The notes: generated by a model not told the origin, from the sequence alone. DNA of 64,000 nucleotides from Streptococcus hyointestinalis (GCF_900459405.1 NZ_UHFN01000007.1:620001-684000); one strand, 5' to 3'. Shown: positions 1-7,286, counted from the stretch's first letter. Program-made: numbers and translations.

Positions 1-2
1 AA

Positions 3-1037
3 AAAATTAATAGAATCTACGAGTTAATTACAACAGAAGAGTTTACTAGAGAGTCTTTTGAAAAGGACTTACTAGAAGCGACTGAGAAGTACAAAGGCTA
101 TATTGCCACAGCAAGTACGCTTAAAGATGATAGGAAGAAGCGTGCTGAGCTTAATAACATGGTTAAGTCTAAAAATCGTATTCGCATTGATACTAAGAAT
201 ATCTTGTCAGAGACAGCTACCGCATGGGACGATTACGCTAGGTCAATCATTAAGCCATTCGAGGATGTTGTTAGTGCGTTTGATAAGAGTATCAAAGATA
301 TCGAAGAACACCAAAAAGCTTTGCGTTTGGATACTGTTAAAGGCTACCTTGCTAACAAAGCGGCTGAGTACATGCTAGACCCACGGATTTTTGATGAAAA
401 GGCGCTTGGCTATGTCAAGGATGGCGACTTTATGGCTGACGGTGTGACTTTGAAAAAGGCGACGATGAAGTCGCTTGACGATATGGTGACCTTTGAATTT
501 CAGAACCAACAGGAATACGAAAAAGCCAAGGCTGCTATTTCTGGTCAATGTGCCGAGTACGGCATGACCGACCTGCCTTACCTTCGCATGGTGCAGGATT
601 TGACACTGGCAGAAGTTTTGGAGCAAATCAAGTCAGATTACCTTTTCCAAAAGCAAAAGGATGAAGCGGAGCGAGTTAGACGTGAGCGTGAGCAACAATT
701 AGCCGAACAGCGACGTAAGGAGCAGGAACAAGCTCAAAAGGCTTCTGACGCGCCACAGGTTGACCCAGAAACAGGTGAAATCTTAGACGGTGGGGATTTG
801 TCCCAAAATCAAGATAAGCCCATCGAAACAGCTGAAAATAGCTCTAAACGCTACACTCAAAAACTAATGCTTGAAATCTATTTCGCAGACGATGATGAAA
901 AAAATCGATTCAAAAAAACGCTGGCTCAATTAGGTTTCAAGTACATGCACAATTACATTGTCAAAGGCTATCGAGAAGTAAAGCCGCCATTGACACAGGA
1001 AAAACTAGAGAAGCAATTTAAAGTGGAGGCTGAGTAA
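3..1037 (+). CDS. DUF1351 family phage protein (5' end outside window)
   Basis: The reading frame is open from base 3, so the start lies upstream. An internal ATG at 159 is not the real start, because the upstream codons read as similar charged helical sequence. The visible part is about 344 residues, rich in Lys, Glu and Gln, with a predicted long helix rich in EQQLAEQRRKEQEQA around residues 225-255. It resembles DUF1351 proteins found beside SSB and recombination genes in Gram-positive phages. Their biochemical role is unknown; an involvement in replication or recombination is inferred from position. The stop overlaps the next start (TAATG). Confidence 0.75.
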   Translation, partial: KINRIYELITTEEFTRESFEKDLLEATEKYKGYIATASTLKDDRKKRAELNNMVKSKNRIRIDTKNILSETATAWDDYARSIIKPFEDVVSAFDKSIKDIEEHQKALRLDTVKGYLANKAAEYMLDPRIFDEKALGYVKDGDFMADGVTLKKATMKSLDDMVTFEFQNQQEYEKAKAAISGQCAEYGMTDLPYLRMVQDLTLAEVLEQIKSDYLFQKQKDEAERVRREREQQLAEQRRKEQEQAQKASDAPQVDPETGEILDGGDLSQNQDKPIETAENSSKRYTQKLMLEIYFADDDEKNRFKKTLAQLGFKYMHNYIVKGYREVKPPLTQEKLEKQFKVEAE

Positions 1038-1201
1038 TGGCACAATCTAAGAATTACTATGTATCGGCTGAACTTAATAATCTTGACATTGGTCTTACTA
1101 TTGAGGCACCAAATGAATATATTATGTTGTGGGTGACATTGTACCAGTATTCAAGGTCAGCGGCTACCGCTCAAGGAGTGGGTAGGATATGTACCGCTTG
1201 A
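1037..1201 (+). CDS. Small hypothetical phage protein, possibly a gene remnant
   Basis: This 54-codon frame starts at an ATG overlapping the previous stop and begins MAQSKNYYVSAELNN. I do not recognise a family. The N-terminal half looks like ordinary coding sequence. The C-terminal half is Ser/Ala-rich, while another frame over 1130-1180 also reads plausibly (VGDIVPVFKVSGY). A frameshift in a formerly longer gene that continued into the next small ORF is therefore possible. It could equally be a genuine small early protein. Confidence 0.4.
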   Translation: MAQSKNYYVSAELNNLDIGLTIEAPNEYIMLWVTLYQYSRSAATAQGVGRICTA

Positions 1202-1302
1202 AATGGGCTATCCGTCAATTTGAAATATTTGAACAATACTTAAACGACTATCAGGCTGACTTGCTTGATTGGTGGCAAAATCCAGGAGGGGAAGATGATT
1301 AG
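1189..1302 (+). CDS. Small hypothetical phage protein (37 aa)
   Basis: This short frame starts at ATG 1189 inside the end of the preceding ORF and overlaps the next gene's start. It is rich in aromatic and acidic residues (WAIRQFEIFEQYLNDYQ, then LLDWWQNPGG). Such WxxxxFExFxxYxxDYQxD text is familiar to me from the C-terminal ends of longer streptococcal phage proteins. This may therefore be the tail of a decayed gene rather than an independent protein. There is no strong ribosome-binding site. Confidence 0.35.
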   Translation: MYRLKWAIRQFEIFEQYLNDYQADLLDWWQNPGGEDD

Positions 1303-1531
1303 AACTAAATTTTTATCTTACGATTATCCACATCATGAGCCTATTGACAAACAGATAAATGACTGGCTTGCCAAAAATCCTGATATTGAGTTGATTGATA
1401 TTAAATTTCAATCAAACGTATCAGCGGTAGCTGACAGTGGTGTAAGTGCTGAATATTGGCATACATCAGCTTTGATTATTTATAAAGAACCTGAGAAATC
1501 AAGGTTAGGAATAGAATTTGGAGAAGAATGA
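1295..1531 (+). CDS. Cse60-like sporulation-family small protein
   Basis: The protein has 78 residues and starts at ATG 1295, chosen because GGAGGGG lies just upstream; an earlier in-frame start at 1265 has no comparable site. The sequence holds a block reading DIELIDIKFQ and ends its core with SALIIYK. This pattern matches the small Bacillus Cse60 family (a SigE-controlled gene) that is also common in streptococcal and staphylococcal phages. The function is unknown in phages. It sits in the early cluster directly before a small membrane ORF and ssb. Confidence 0.65.
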   Translation: MIRTKFLSYDYPHHEPIDKQINDWLAKNPDIELIDIKFQSNVSAVADSGVSAEYWHTSALIIYKEPEKSRLGIEFGEE

Positions 1532-1635
1532 TGATTGTTGAAGTTGTTTTATTAGCAGGTTGGACTTTCCTATGGCTATGCCTAGGGTTCCTACTAGGTG
1601 AACGCAATGCAGGAAAGGACAAGTCAGATGATTAA
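1528..1635 (+). CDS. Small single-pass membrane protein (35 aa)
   Basis: The ATG at 1528 overlaps the upstream stop. The 35-residue product is one hydrophobic helix ([19 protein letters not shown]) followed by a charged tail [11 protein letters not shown]. It overlaps the start of ssb. Such mini-membrane ORFs are frequent in phage early regions but rarely studied. Function unknown; location in the cytoplasmic membrane is inferred. Confidence 0.5.
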   Translation: MMIVEVVLLAGWTFLWLCLGFLLGERNAGKDKSDD

Positions 1636-2119
1636 CAATGTTGTACTGGTTGGAAGATTGACCAAGGACGCAGAGCTCAGATACACGCCCTCTAATGTGG
1701 CAGTGGCAACCTTTACCTTGGCAGTCAATCGCAACCGTAAAAACGAAAACGGAGAACGTGAGGCTGATTTTATTAACTGTGTCATTTGGAGACAAGCAGC
1801 TGAAAACTTGGCCAACTGGGCTAAAAAAGGCTCATTGATTGGTATTGTAGGTAGTATCCAAACTAGGAACTACGAAAATCAAAAGGGTCAGCGTGTCTAT
1901 GTGACTGAGGTTATTGCTAGTCAGTTCCACATGCTGGAAAGTCGTAATCAACAGGAACAAGGCAACTCTTTCCAAAATGGAAACAACTCAAACAGTGGCA
2001 ATTTCTATCCTGGTGGTTCTCCACAGTCTGAGTTTGCAGGTGGTACATCAGGAGGTTATCAGTCCCCATTTGGCAACTCAAACCCTATGGACATCTCAGA
2101 TGATGATTTGCCTTTTTAG
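1628..2119 (+). CDS. ssb: Single-stranded DNA-binding protein
   Basis: This is a 163-residue OB-fold SSB. It begins [19 protein letters not shown], continues with the conserved [13 protein letters not shown] region, and has a low-complexity Asn/Gly/Ser linker from about residue 110. It ends in the acidic tip [10 protein letters not shown], which in this family recruits replication and recombination partners. The start at 1628 is chosen over an upstream ATG because the family begins [10 protein letters not shown] and AGGAAAGGACA precedes it. It coats phage single-stranded DNA during replication and recombination. The stop overlaps the ribosome-binding site of the next gene. Confidence 0.95.
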   Translation: MINNVVLVGRLTKDAELRYTPSNVAVATFTLAVNRNRKNENGEREADFINCVIWRQAAENLANWAKKGSLIGIVGSIQTRNYENQKGQRVYVTEVIASQFHMLESRNQQEQGNSFQNGNNSNSGNFYPGGSPQSEFAGGTSGGYQSPFGNSNPMDISDDDLPF

Positions 2120-2128
2120 GAGGTGCTG

Positions 2129-2929
2129 ATGTCGAATACTAAAATGACCGTTTGGGCATTGTTTGACAGTGGAAATGGTAGCTATACAAAAGGTGTGGCT
2201 ACTCTGAATAGTTCGGGGGGGGCTAACATTGACATCTACCCTGTGGGGATTGATATAGAAAACAAGAACAATCATTTTATCAACCTCAATCTAGCGGACT
2301 ATGGCCGCTTGTTTGGAGATACCAAGCTATTTGATGAACTGGATAAACTCCCTAAACCTGATTTGATAATAGCAAGCCCGCCTTGTGAAAGCTGGAGTAA
2401 TGCAAGTGCCATGAATGAGGGTAACGCCTGCTGGAAACAGGAAGACCTCTCAGACGCTCTTTTTGCCCCACAGAGAGAGGCTAGCATGTTCACTATTAGA
2501 AATCGTTCAGACTATGAACAGGCCTACATCAATTACCAATATGACCGCCAATTTATGAAAAGGATAAACGGAGAGCTGACAGCGTTCAATACGATTGAGA
2601 TTATCAAGAGGTATGAACCTAGATATTTCATCATAGAGAACCCTGCCAGTGGTAGATTGTGGAAATACATTGAGCAGGTCATAGGATTTAATCTCCCATA
2701 TCTGAATATGACAAGATATAACAACTATGATTACCCACTACAAAAACCTACAAAGTTTGCCAGTAATATTGACCTAGGATTAAAAAACGACATCATCAAG
2801 CAAGAGGTGGAGTGGAAATATTTTTCCAAGTCCTATAATGAACGCTCAAACATACCACAGAACCTAGTAATAGAGATATTTACTAAGGTTTACAATAAAT
2901 TTATACAGGAGAAACAACATGACAAGTAA
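2129..2929 (+). CDS. Phage DNA cytosine methyltransferase-like protein
   Basis: The protein has 266 residues, with ATG 2129 placed 5 bases after AGGAGG. It carries a motif reading ASPPCESWSNAS (catalytic Pro-Cys of C5-cytosine methyltransferases) and later IIENPASG, equivalent to motif VI. An early region around VGIDIENKNNHF could be the cofactor-binding motif I. The QRRxR motif VIII is not apparent, so activity is uncertain. A role in protecting phage DNA from host restriction is a family-based inference. The gene contains an uninterrupted run of eight G at 2215-2222, unusual in this AT-rich context and a candidate slippage site. Confidence 0.68.
   Translation: MSNTKMTVWALFDSGNGSYTKGVATLNSSGGANIDIYPVGIDIENKNNHFINLNLADYGRLFGDTKLFDELDKLPKPDLIIASPPCESWSNASAMNEGNACWKQEDLSDALFAPQREASMFTIRNRSDYEQAYINYQYDRQFMKRINGELTAFNTIEIIKRYEPRYFIIENPASGRLWKYIEQVIGFNLPYLNMTRYNNYDYPLQKPTKFASNIDLGLKNDIIKQEVEWKYFSKSYNERSNIPQNLVIEIFTKVYNKFIQEKQHDK
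2215..2222 (+). repeat. G8 homopolymer in methyltransferase gene
   Basis: Eight consecutive G residues encode Ser-Gly-Gly-Ala early in the methyltransferase-like gene (about codon 29-32). Runs of this length in phage and bacterial methyltransferase genes are known contingency loci elsewhere. Phase variation here is an inference only. Confidence 0.6.
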
Positions 2930-3248
2930 AATCAATGTCACAAAGAACATTGCTATCATCATTGAACCAAAAAAGATTGATGTTGCAACTACCCTCAATT
3001 TTGATATGAGTATCAACTTTGATAATAAAGAAAAAGAGCCTACGCTTGACGAAAACGGAGACCTTTTTGAACCAGTCTATAAATGCAAAATCAAGGCCAT
3101 TCCCAAAAGTGATGTATTTTATACCTCCTTGACACGATTGAAAGACAACATCAATGATTTACAGGAAATCAAAAAGTTCTTTGAGTTTGTCCGTGAGAAT
3201 AAAGTGAACCTCTTTGAGATGGCAGGCTTTAAGGGGGCGCTTGAATGA
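2919..3248 (+). CDS. Hypothetical phage early protein (109 aa)
   Basis: The start ATG 2919 overlaps the end of the methyltransferase gene and is preceded by AGGAGAAAC. The product is a soluble, mixed-charge protein beginning MTSKINVTKNIAIIIEPKK. I recognise no domain. Its stop overlaps the start of the RusA gene, so the three genes are probably translated together. A role in DNA metabolism is only suggested by position. Confidence 0.7.
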   Translation: MTSKINVTKNIAIIIEPKKIDVATTLNFDMSINFDNKEKEPTLDENGDLFEPVYKCKIKAIPKSDVFYTSLTRLKDNINDLQEIKKFFEFVRENKVNLFEMAGFKGALE

Positions 3249-3664
3249 AATTAGTCCTGAATATCGAACCCAAACCACAGTCACGGCCACGATTTGCCAG
3301 GCGTGGGAATTTTACCACAACCTACGAAGACAAGGACATGAAAGCCTGGCGCAATCAATGCAGGCTACTTATTGCCACTAAGTACATGAGCCAGCCTATT
3401 CTTGTGGGTGCTCTGAGGGCTAAGGTGAGATTTTACATCAAACCTCCTCAATACATTTCTAAACCCAAGAAAAACCAGCAGGCGCTCCTAGATGAGGTTA
3501 TTCCAGTAGGTAAAAAGCCTGATGTGGATAACTACGAAAAGGCTCTGTATGACAGTATGTCTGGCATAGTCTTTAAGGATGACGGTCAGATTGCTTTGCA
3601 TGATGTCGGTAAATTTTACAGCCTCAAGCCACGAATTGAGGTAGAAGTGGAGGTCATGGAATGA
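3245..3664 (+). CDS. RusA-family Holliday junction resolvase
   Basis: The 139-residue protein has the RusA hallmarks. It has an N-terminal EPKPQSRPRF segment and then, around residues 88-104, KPDVDNYEKALYDSM with the paired catalytic aspartates, followed by FKDDGQI with a third acidic site. RusA enzymes cut four-way DNA junctions, here presumably during phage recombination or before packaging. The ATG overlaps the preceding stop (ATGA-type junction), and the length is normal for the family. Confidence 0.9.
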   Translation: MKLVLNIEPKPQSRPRFARRGNFTTTYEDKDMKAWRNQCRLLIATKYMSQPILVGALRAKVRFYIKPPQYISKPKKNQQALLDEVIPVGKKPDVDNYEKALYDSMSGIVFKDDGQIALHDVGKFYSLKPRIEVEVEVME

Positions 3665-3969
3665 AAGACTATCAACCATTACTGTTTATTGGCACTTTAT
3701 GGCTCATCATATTACTTGCAGCTATGCTGAAAATCAGAGATCTAAGTTATGAAGTGGATGAATTAAAAGCTAAAGAGCCCATCATCATCTACACCGTTGA
3801 TAATGCAGGCGGTGTGATGGTAGGGCAAATCACAGACAAGGAAATCATAGAGGGACGCTACACCGTCACGGCTGAGGCTTATGGTAAGTTTTTAGTTACC
3901 AAAGAACAGTACGAAAGCCTCAAGGTCGGTGATGAAATCCCTGAGTATTTGAAGAAAGGAGGAAGTTAG
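3661..3969 (+). CDS. DUF1372-like phage protein, membrane-anchored
   Basis: The protein has 102 residues. An N-terminal hydrophobic helix (LLFIGTLWLIILLAAML, residues 7-23) suggests a membrane anchor. A conserved-looking block follows: GQITDKEIIEGRYTVTAEAYGKFLVT. That block resembles DUF1372, a family confined to streptococcal and lactococcal phages. Function unknown. The start overlaps the RusA stop. Confidence 0.7.
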   Translation: MKDYQPLLFIGTLWLIILLAAMLKIRDLSYEVDELKAKEPIIIYTVDNAGGVMVGQITDKEIIEGRYTVTAEAYGKFLVTKEQYESLKVGDEIPEYLKKGGS

Positions 3970-3970
3970 G

Positions 3971-4351
3971 ATGAGAAATCTTTGGGAAGAAACTATAGAA
4001 GTTCTAAAAAAACACGGTAAAACTTTTGACGGCGTGAAGTTTATTCAAGGTAATGATTTCAAGATTACAAAAGAAAACTTTGAACTAGTGGCCAAAAAAA
4101 CTAACTATGATAGTGGGTATGGTTCTGCCAACGTAGCAACTGACTTAGTTGTAGTTGGTAAAAATTGGTGGCTGGAACGCGGGGAATATGATGGGGCTGA
4201 ATGGTGGGACTACAAAGAAAGCCCTAAACAAGTCAACGAAGTTAGAGAAATCTCGCAACTTTCAGGAGGACTTTGGCCGACATTAGAAGAATTGAATAGT
4301 TGTAAAAAACCAATGCAAGAAAGGTTGGAAGAAAAGAGGAACGGAGAGTAA
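3971..4351 (+). CDS. Hypothetical phage protein (126 aa)
   Basis: The ATG at 3971 follows GGAGGAAGTTAG. The soluble protein has a Trp-rich centre (GKNWWLERGEYDGAEWWDY) and an acidic, Lys-rich C-terminus. I do not recognise it with confidence. Proteins with this WWLERxEYDG pattern are commonly annotated as hypothetical in streptococcal phages. The stop overlaps the next start. Confidence 0.65.
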   Translation: MRNLWEETIEVLKKHGKTFDGVKFIQGNDFKITKENFELVAKKTNYDSGYGSANVATDLVVVGKNWWLERGEYDGAEWWDYKESPKQVNEVREISQLSGGLWPTLEELNSCKKPMQERLEEKRNGE

Positions 4352-4536
4352 TGACGTTAAATAAAAAAGCTATTGATAATCTCAAGAAAGAGATTGACGA
4401 CTTACTAGATAAATGCGAAGAAGATTTTGAAGAAATGGCATGTAATCCAGATTACACATTTGGATTGCTAATGAGCGCAAGTGCGACTCTTGGAGCTGTT
4501 TCGAGAGATTTAGGGGGGGGAGAAAATGAAACCTAG
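4351..4536 (+). CDS. Small hypothetical phage protein (61 aa)
   Basis: The start ATG overlaps the preceding stop (TAATG). The product is mostly helical and acidic (LKKEIDDLLDKCEEDFEEM) with no recognised family. Its last codons run through a G8 homopolymer (4513-4520). That run also serves as the purine-rich region just before the next gene's ATG, so slippage would alter both this C-terminus and the next gene's translation signal. Confidence 0.5.
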   Translation: MTLNKKAIDNLKKEIDDLLDKCEEDFEEMACNPDYTFGLLMSASATLGAVSRDLGGGENET

Positions 4537-4777
4537 AAAATACCCGTATTCAGGAAAAGCAAAGTTGATTAGGAAAGAATTGCCTAGATTTATTAAATTA
4601 GGAAAGATAGCTTTAAAAAGTGAGCTTATTGAGCATATTGAGGCTATTGCTTTTGCAGGGAATTATCAGACTAGGCTAGTTCTTAAAATACCTAGATTTT
4701 TCAATCGTGAAGAAAAAGTTATTATGGTTCAACTTAATATTGATGATGTAGTCAAAATTTTGAACCAGTACAAATAA
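4526..4777 (+). CDS. Hypothetical basic phage protein (83 aa)
   Basis: The start overlaps the previous ORF and is preceded by the G8 run and AGAAA. The protein is basic, beginning MKPRKYPYSGKAKLIRKELP, with alternating hydrophobic stretches later. No family is recognised. It is the last gene before the late-regulator region. Confidence 0.55.
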   Translation: MKPRKYPYSGKAKLIRKELPRFIKLGKIALKSELIEHIEAIAFAGNYQTRLVLKIPRFFNREEKVIMVQLNIDDVVKILNQYK

Positions 4778-4781
4778 AAAA

Positions 4782-4805
4782 AGCCAAGACACTCTCTGTC
4801 TCAGC
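4782..4805 (-). terminator. Possible minus-strand terminator / imperfect hairpin
   Basis: AGC-CA-AGACA-CTCTC-TGTCT-CA-GCT folds as a 5+3 bp stem with a 2x2 internal mismatch. Read on the minus strand it is followed by seven T (plus-strand run of A at 4777-4783). There is no T-run on the plus side, so plus-strand termination is unlikely. Confidence 0.35.
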
Positions 4806-4854
4806 TATTGATCATTTCCTAAAGATTATTATAGCAAAAAGGAGCCAGAGAGTG
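4790..4854 (+). promoter_or_regulatory. Inverted repeat pairing with the GTG start region
   Basis: CACTCTCTG at 4790-4798 is the exact reverse complement of CAGAGAGTG at 4846-4854. The second arm contains the GTG start of the DUF1492 gene and lies against its AAAGGAG site. In RNA the pairing could hide the start codon of this regulator. Translational control is inferred, not shown. Confidence 0.4.
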
Positions 4855-5259
4855 AACAAAGCTAAAGAATTACTTGATGAGTTACAAAATCTTGATATGG
4901 ACATTCAGAGCCGTATAGATGAAATCAATGAGCTTGAGGCGGGTTTGCTCTCTAGCCCGAAATGGACAACAGATAAGGTCCAGGGTGGACAGACTAGAAA
5001 AGTTGATGATGTCTATACTCAGTTGATCGTGATGAAAGAGGCTATAGAACAAGATACCAATGAGGTTATTAACAGGAAACTTGAATTAGGTAGATTGATT
5101 AACAAACTGAAAAATCCAAAGAGTAGGTCTATTCTCAGAATGACTTATATTACTAAGATGTATGTTGATGATATTTGTGATAAGCTAGCTATCAGCAAAA
5201 GCTCTTATTACAACATGCGCAGAAATGCCGTGGACGAATTAGAGCACATCTTGGAATAA
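4852..5259 (+). CDS. DUF1492 / ArpU-like late transcriptional regulator
   Basis: This 135-residue protein starts at GTG 4852, after AAAGGAGCC. The N-terminus is a coiled-coil-like helix (KELLDELQNLDMDIQSRIDEI). The C-terminus reads ICDKLAISKSSYYNMRRNAVDEL, a helix-turn-helix like sigma region 4. Proteins of this architecture (DUF1492, ArpU, RinA-like) sit just before terminase genes and are thought to switch on late transcription. Position before the packaging operon agrees. Three phased TTGGAA repeats begin at its last codons and are candidate targets. Confidence 0.78.
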   Translation: MNKAKELLDELQNLDMDIQSRIDEINELEAGLLSSPKWTTDKVQGGQTRKVDDVYTQLIVMKEAIEQDTNEVINRKLELGRLINKLKNPKSRSILRMTYITKMYVDDICDKLAISKSSYYNMRRNAVDELEHILE

Positions 5260-5276
5260 TTTGGAATTTTTTGGAA
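5251..5276 (+). repeat. Three TTGGAA repeats at exact 10-bp spacing
   Basis: TTGGAA begins at 5251, 5261 and 5271, one helical turn apart, spanning the stop codon of the regulator gene. AACGTT follows at 5275-5280 and again at 5287-5292. Such phased direct repeats typically mark cooperative protein binding on one DNA face. The likely binder is the adjacent late regulator, by inference. Confidence 0.55.
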
Positions 5277-5334
5277 CGTTCTAAAAAACGTTGCATAAAC
5301 CTAGATAATCTTGGCGTGCACTGTAATCATAATC

Positions 5335-5343
5335 TGCTAGAAT
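5335..5343 (+). promoter_or_regulatory. Extended -10 promoter for tRNA-like RNA
   Basis: TG-C-TAGAAT is an extended -10 element. The predicted start is near 5350, just ahead of the tRNA-like fold. I see no good -35 hexamer, which would fit an activator-dependent promoter using the upstream repeats. Confidence 0.45.
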
Positions 5344-5363
5344 GGTAGTATCAAGAATTGAAG

Positions 5364-5443
5364 AGAGAGGTCTCAGAATTGGTAGATGGTTACCTGAAAT
5401 CAGGGGGCGTAAAGCCTTGGGGGTTCGAGTCCCTCCCTCTCTT
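5364..5443 (+). ncRNA. tRNA-like RNA with long variable arm and defective anticodon arm
   Basis: The acceptor stem is a perfect 7 bp (AGAGAGG 5364-5370 with CCTCTCT 5436-5442). The T arm is 5 bp with loop TTCGAGT (5424-5430). The D region contains AATTGGTAGA. A type II-like variable hairpin is present (GGC-GTAAA-GCC, 5406-5416). The anticodon arm is abnormal. The best pairing is CCTG-AAAT-CAGG with a 4-base loop, and if a 7-base loop is forced, position 33 is not T. No CCA is encoded. It resembles a leucine/serine-type tRNA that has lost its anticodon loop. A promoter and strong terminator frame it as an independent transcript. Confidence 0.6.
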
Positions 5444-5451
5444 TGAATAAA

Positions 5452-5482
5452 GGTCGCATTTGAAATGCGGTCTTTTTCTTTT
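5452..5482 (+). terminator. Strong intrinsic terminator after tRNA-like RNA
   Basis: A 9-bp stem (GGTCGCATT / AATGCGGTC with two G-T pairs, 3-base loop) is followed by TTTTTCTTTT. It ends the small RNA before the terminase genes. Confidence 0.85.
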
Positions 5483-5505
5483 GTCTAAAGGAGGTGGTCT
5501 AGTGA

Positions 5506-5991
5506 GTGGCTAAATTAACCCCAAAGCAAGAGTTGTTTGTCCAAGGGATAATCGCTGGACTATCTCAACGGCAAGCATACAGGAAAGCTTATCCATCCGC
5601 TAAAAGTTGGCAGGATAACGTCGTTGATAATCGAGCCAGTGAATTATTGAAAAATGGTGAGGTTTTGGTGAGGTACAGGGAACTTTTAAAACAGTTCTCA
5701 AACATGTCCCTCTGGTCACGAGAGCAGGCTTTCAATGAGTATGAGTGGCTTAAAAACAAGGCAAAGCAAGCGATTGAAAACGAAGGTGTTAAGCAGGCGA
5801 ATGCTAACGCCTTTTTAGCTGCTGTGGATGGAATGAATAACATGGCGTTTAAAGAGCTGGAACTTGAGGATAAGAAGCTGGTGCGTGAGATTGAACTCTT
5901 ACAAGCTAAACTGGACGCTATCAAGGGTTCTAAGCCAGATACAAGCCTTATGGAGGCATTGCTCGATGCAGTGGAAGGAGATGACAAATAG
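5506..5991 (+). CDS. terS: Phage terminase small subunit
   Basis: The protein has 161 residues and starts at GTG 5506, supported by AAAGGAGGTGG at 5488-5498. The N-terminal KLTPKQELFVQGIIAGLSQRQAYRKAYP is the helix-turn-helix signature of terminase small subunits. A middle Ala-rich helix and a C-terminal coiled segment would mediate oligomerisation. It recognises the packaging site and loads the large subunit. No promoter is obvious between the terminator at 5452-5482 and this gene, so late transcription may read through or be antiterminated. Confidence 0.92.
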   Translation: MAKLTPKQELFVQGIIAGLSQRQAYRKAYPSAKSWQDNVVDNRASELLKNGEVLVRYRELLKQFSNMSLWSREQAFNEYEWLKNKAKQAIENEGVKQANANAFLAAVDGMNNMAFKELELEDKKLVREIELLQAKLDAIKGSKPDTSLMEALLDAVEGDDK

Positions 5992-5993
5992 CC

Positions 5994-7286
5994 ATGCATA
6001 TTGTTTTTTCAAGTAAGCAAAAGGACATCATCAGGCGTCCTTTTAATTATGAGCTGGAGGTCAATGAAGGCACTCCCCGAAGTGGAAAAACAACAGCTGG
6101 TCATTTTCGCTATGCCAGGTACTTGATAGAATCTGAGGATGAAAATCATCTGGTGTCAGCTTACAACCAAGAACAGGCTTACCGTCTTTTTATTGATGGT
6201 GATGGGACAGGACTCATGCACATCTTTGATGGCAACTGTCAGATTAGGCACGATGAGCATGGCGACCATTTGCTGATTGAGACACCCAAAGGGACTAAGC
6301 GTGTTTACTACAAGGGTGGTGGCAAGGTCAATAGTGTCGGCGCTATCACAGGGATGTCACTGGGTTCGGTTGTCTTTTGTGAGATAAATCTGCTCCACAT
6401 GGATTTTATCCAAGAGTGCTTTAGGCGGACGTGGGCAGCAAAGCTGCGTTATCACTTAGCAGACCTCAATCCGCCAGCGCCACAGCACCCTGTTATCAAA
6501 GAGGTCTTTGACGTGCAAAATACCCGCTGGACACATTGGACCATGGATGACAATCCTATTCTGACGGAAAAGCGGAAGAAAGACATCATCACAAGCTTAA
6601 AGAAGAACCCTTATCTCTACAAGCGTGATGTGCTGGGTCAGCGTGTCATGCCACAGGGTGTCATCTATGGTTTATTTGACATGGAGCGCAATATCAAGGA
6701 CAGTCTTTTTGGTGAGCCTATCGAGATGTACTTTACAGCAGATGGTGGGCAGTCTGACGCAACATCTATGAGTTGCAATATCGTCACAAGGCTACGAGAA
6801 AATGGCAAGGTTACTTTTAGGCTCAATCGAGTGGCGCATTATTACCACAGCGGAGCAGAGACTGGGCAAATCAAGGCCATGTCAACTTATGCGACAGAAC
6901 TCAAGCAGTTCATAGAATGGTGCACTAAAAAGTATCAGCTGCGCTATACCGATGTTTGGGTCGACCCTGCCTGTAAGTCACTGCGTGAGGAATTGCATAA
7001 GATTGGTATCATGACGAGAAAAGCCATGAACAATGCTCACGATGTCAACAGCAAGTCTAAGGGTATTGAGGTCGGGATTGAGCGTGGGCAGAATATCATC
7101 TCTGACGGGCGCTTTGTCCTTGTCAATCACAGCGAGGAAGAATATGACCACTATCACTTCCTCAAGGAGATTGGTCTCTATAGCCGTGATGATAAGGGTA
7201 AGCCTATAGATAAGGATAACCACGCTATGGATGAGTTTCGCTACAGTGTCAATGTCTTTGTGACTAGGTACATCAACTTTATTTAG
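5994..7286 (+). CDS. terL: Phage terminase large subunit (PBSX type)
   Basis: The 430-residue packaging motor carries a Walker A-like motif NEGTPRSGKTT (residues 24-34) and a Walker B-like SVVFCEIN (125-132). A C-terminal nuclease domain opens with FTADGGQSDATS, supplying its first catalytic aspartate, with further acidic sites at WVDPACKSL and DEFRYSVN. It pumps DNA into proheads and cuts the concatemer. It begins 2 bases after terS ends and has normal family length. Confidence 0.94.
   Translation: MHIVFSSKQKDIIRRPFNYELEVNEGTPRSGKTTAGHFRYARYLIESEDENHLVSAYNQEQAYRLFIDGDGTGLMHIFDGNCQIRHDEHGDHLLIETPKGTKRVYYKGGGKVNSVGAITGMSLGSVVFCEINLLHMDFIQECFRRTWAAKLRYHLADLNPPAPQHPVIKEVFDVQNTRWTHWTMDDNPILTEKRKKDIITSLKKNPYLYKRDVLGQRVMPQGVIYGLFDMERNIKDSLFGEPIEMYFTADGGQSDATSMSCNIVTRLRENGKVTFRLNRVAHYYHSGAETGQIKAMSTYATELKQFIEWCTKKYQLRYTDVWVDPACKSLREELHKIGIMTRKAMNNAHDVNSKSKGIEVGIERGQNIISDGRFVLVNHSEEEYDHYHFLKEIGLYSRDDKGKPIDKDNHAMDEFRYSVNVFVTRYINFI

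Noticed and set aside
5364..5443. Ordinary functional tRNA gene
   Set aside because: The anticodon arm does not form a 7-base loop with T33, so it is reported as tRNA-like only.
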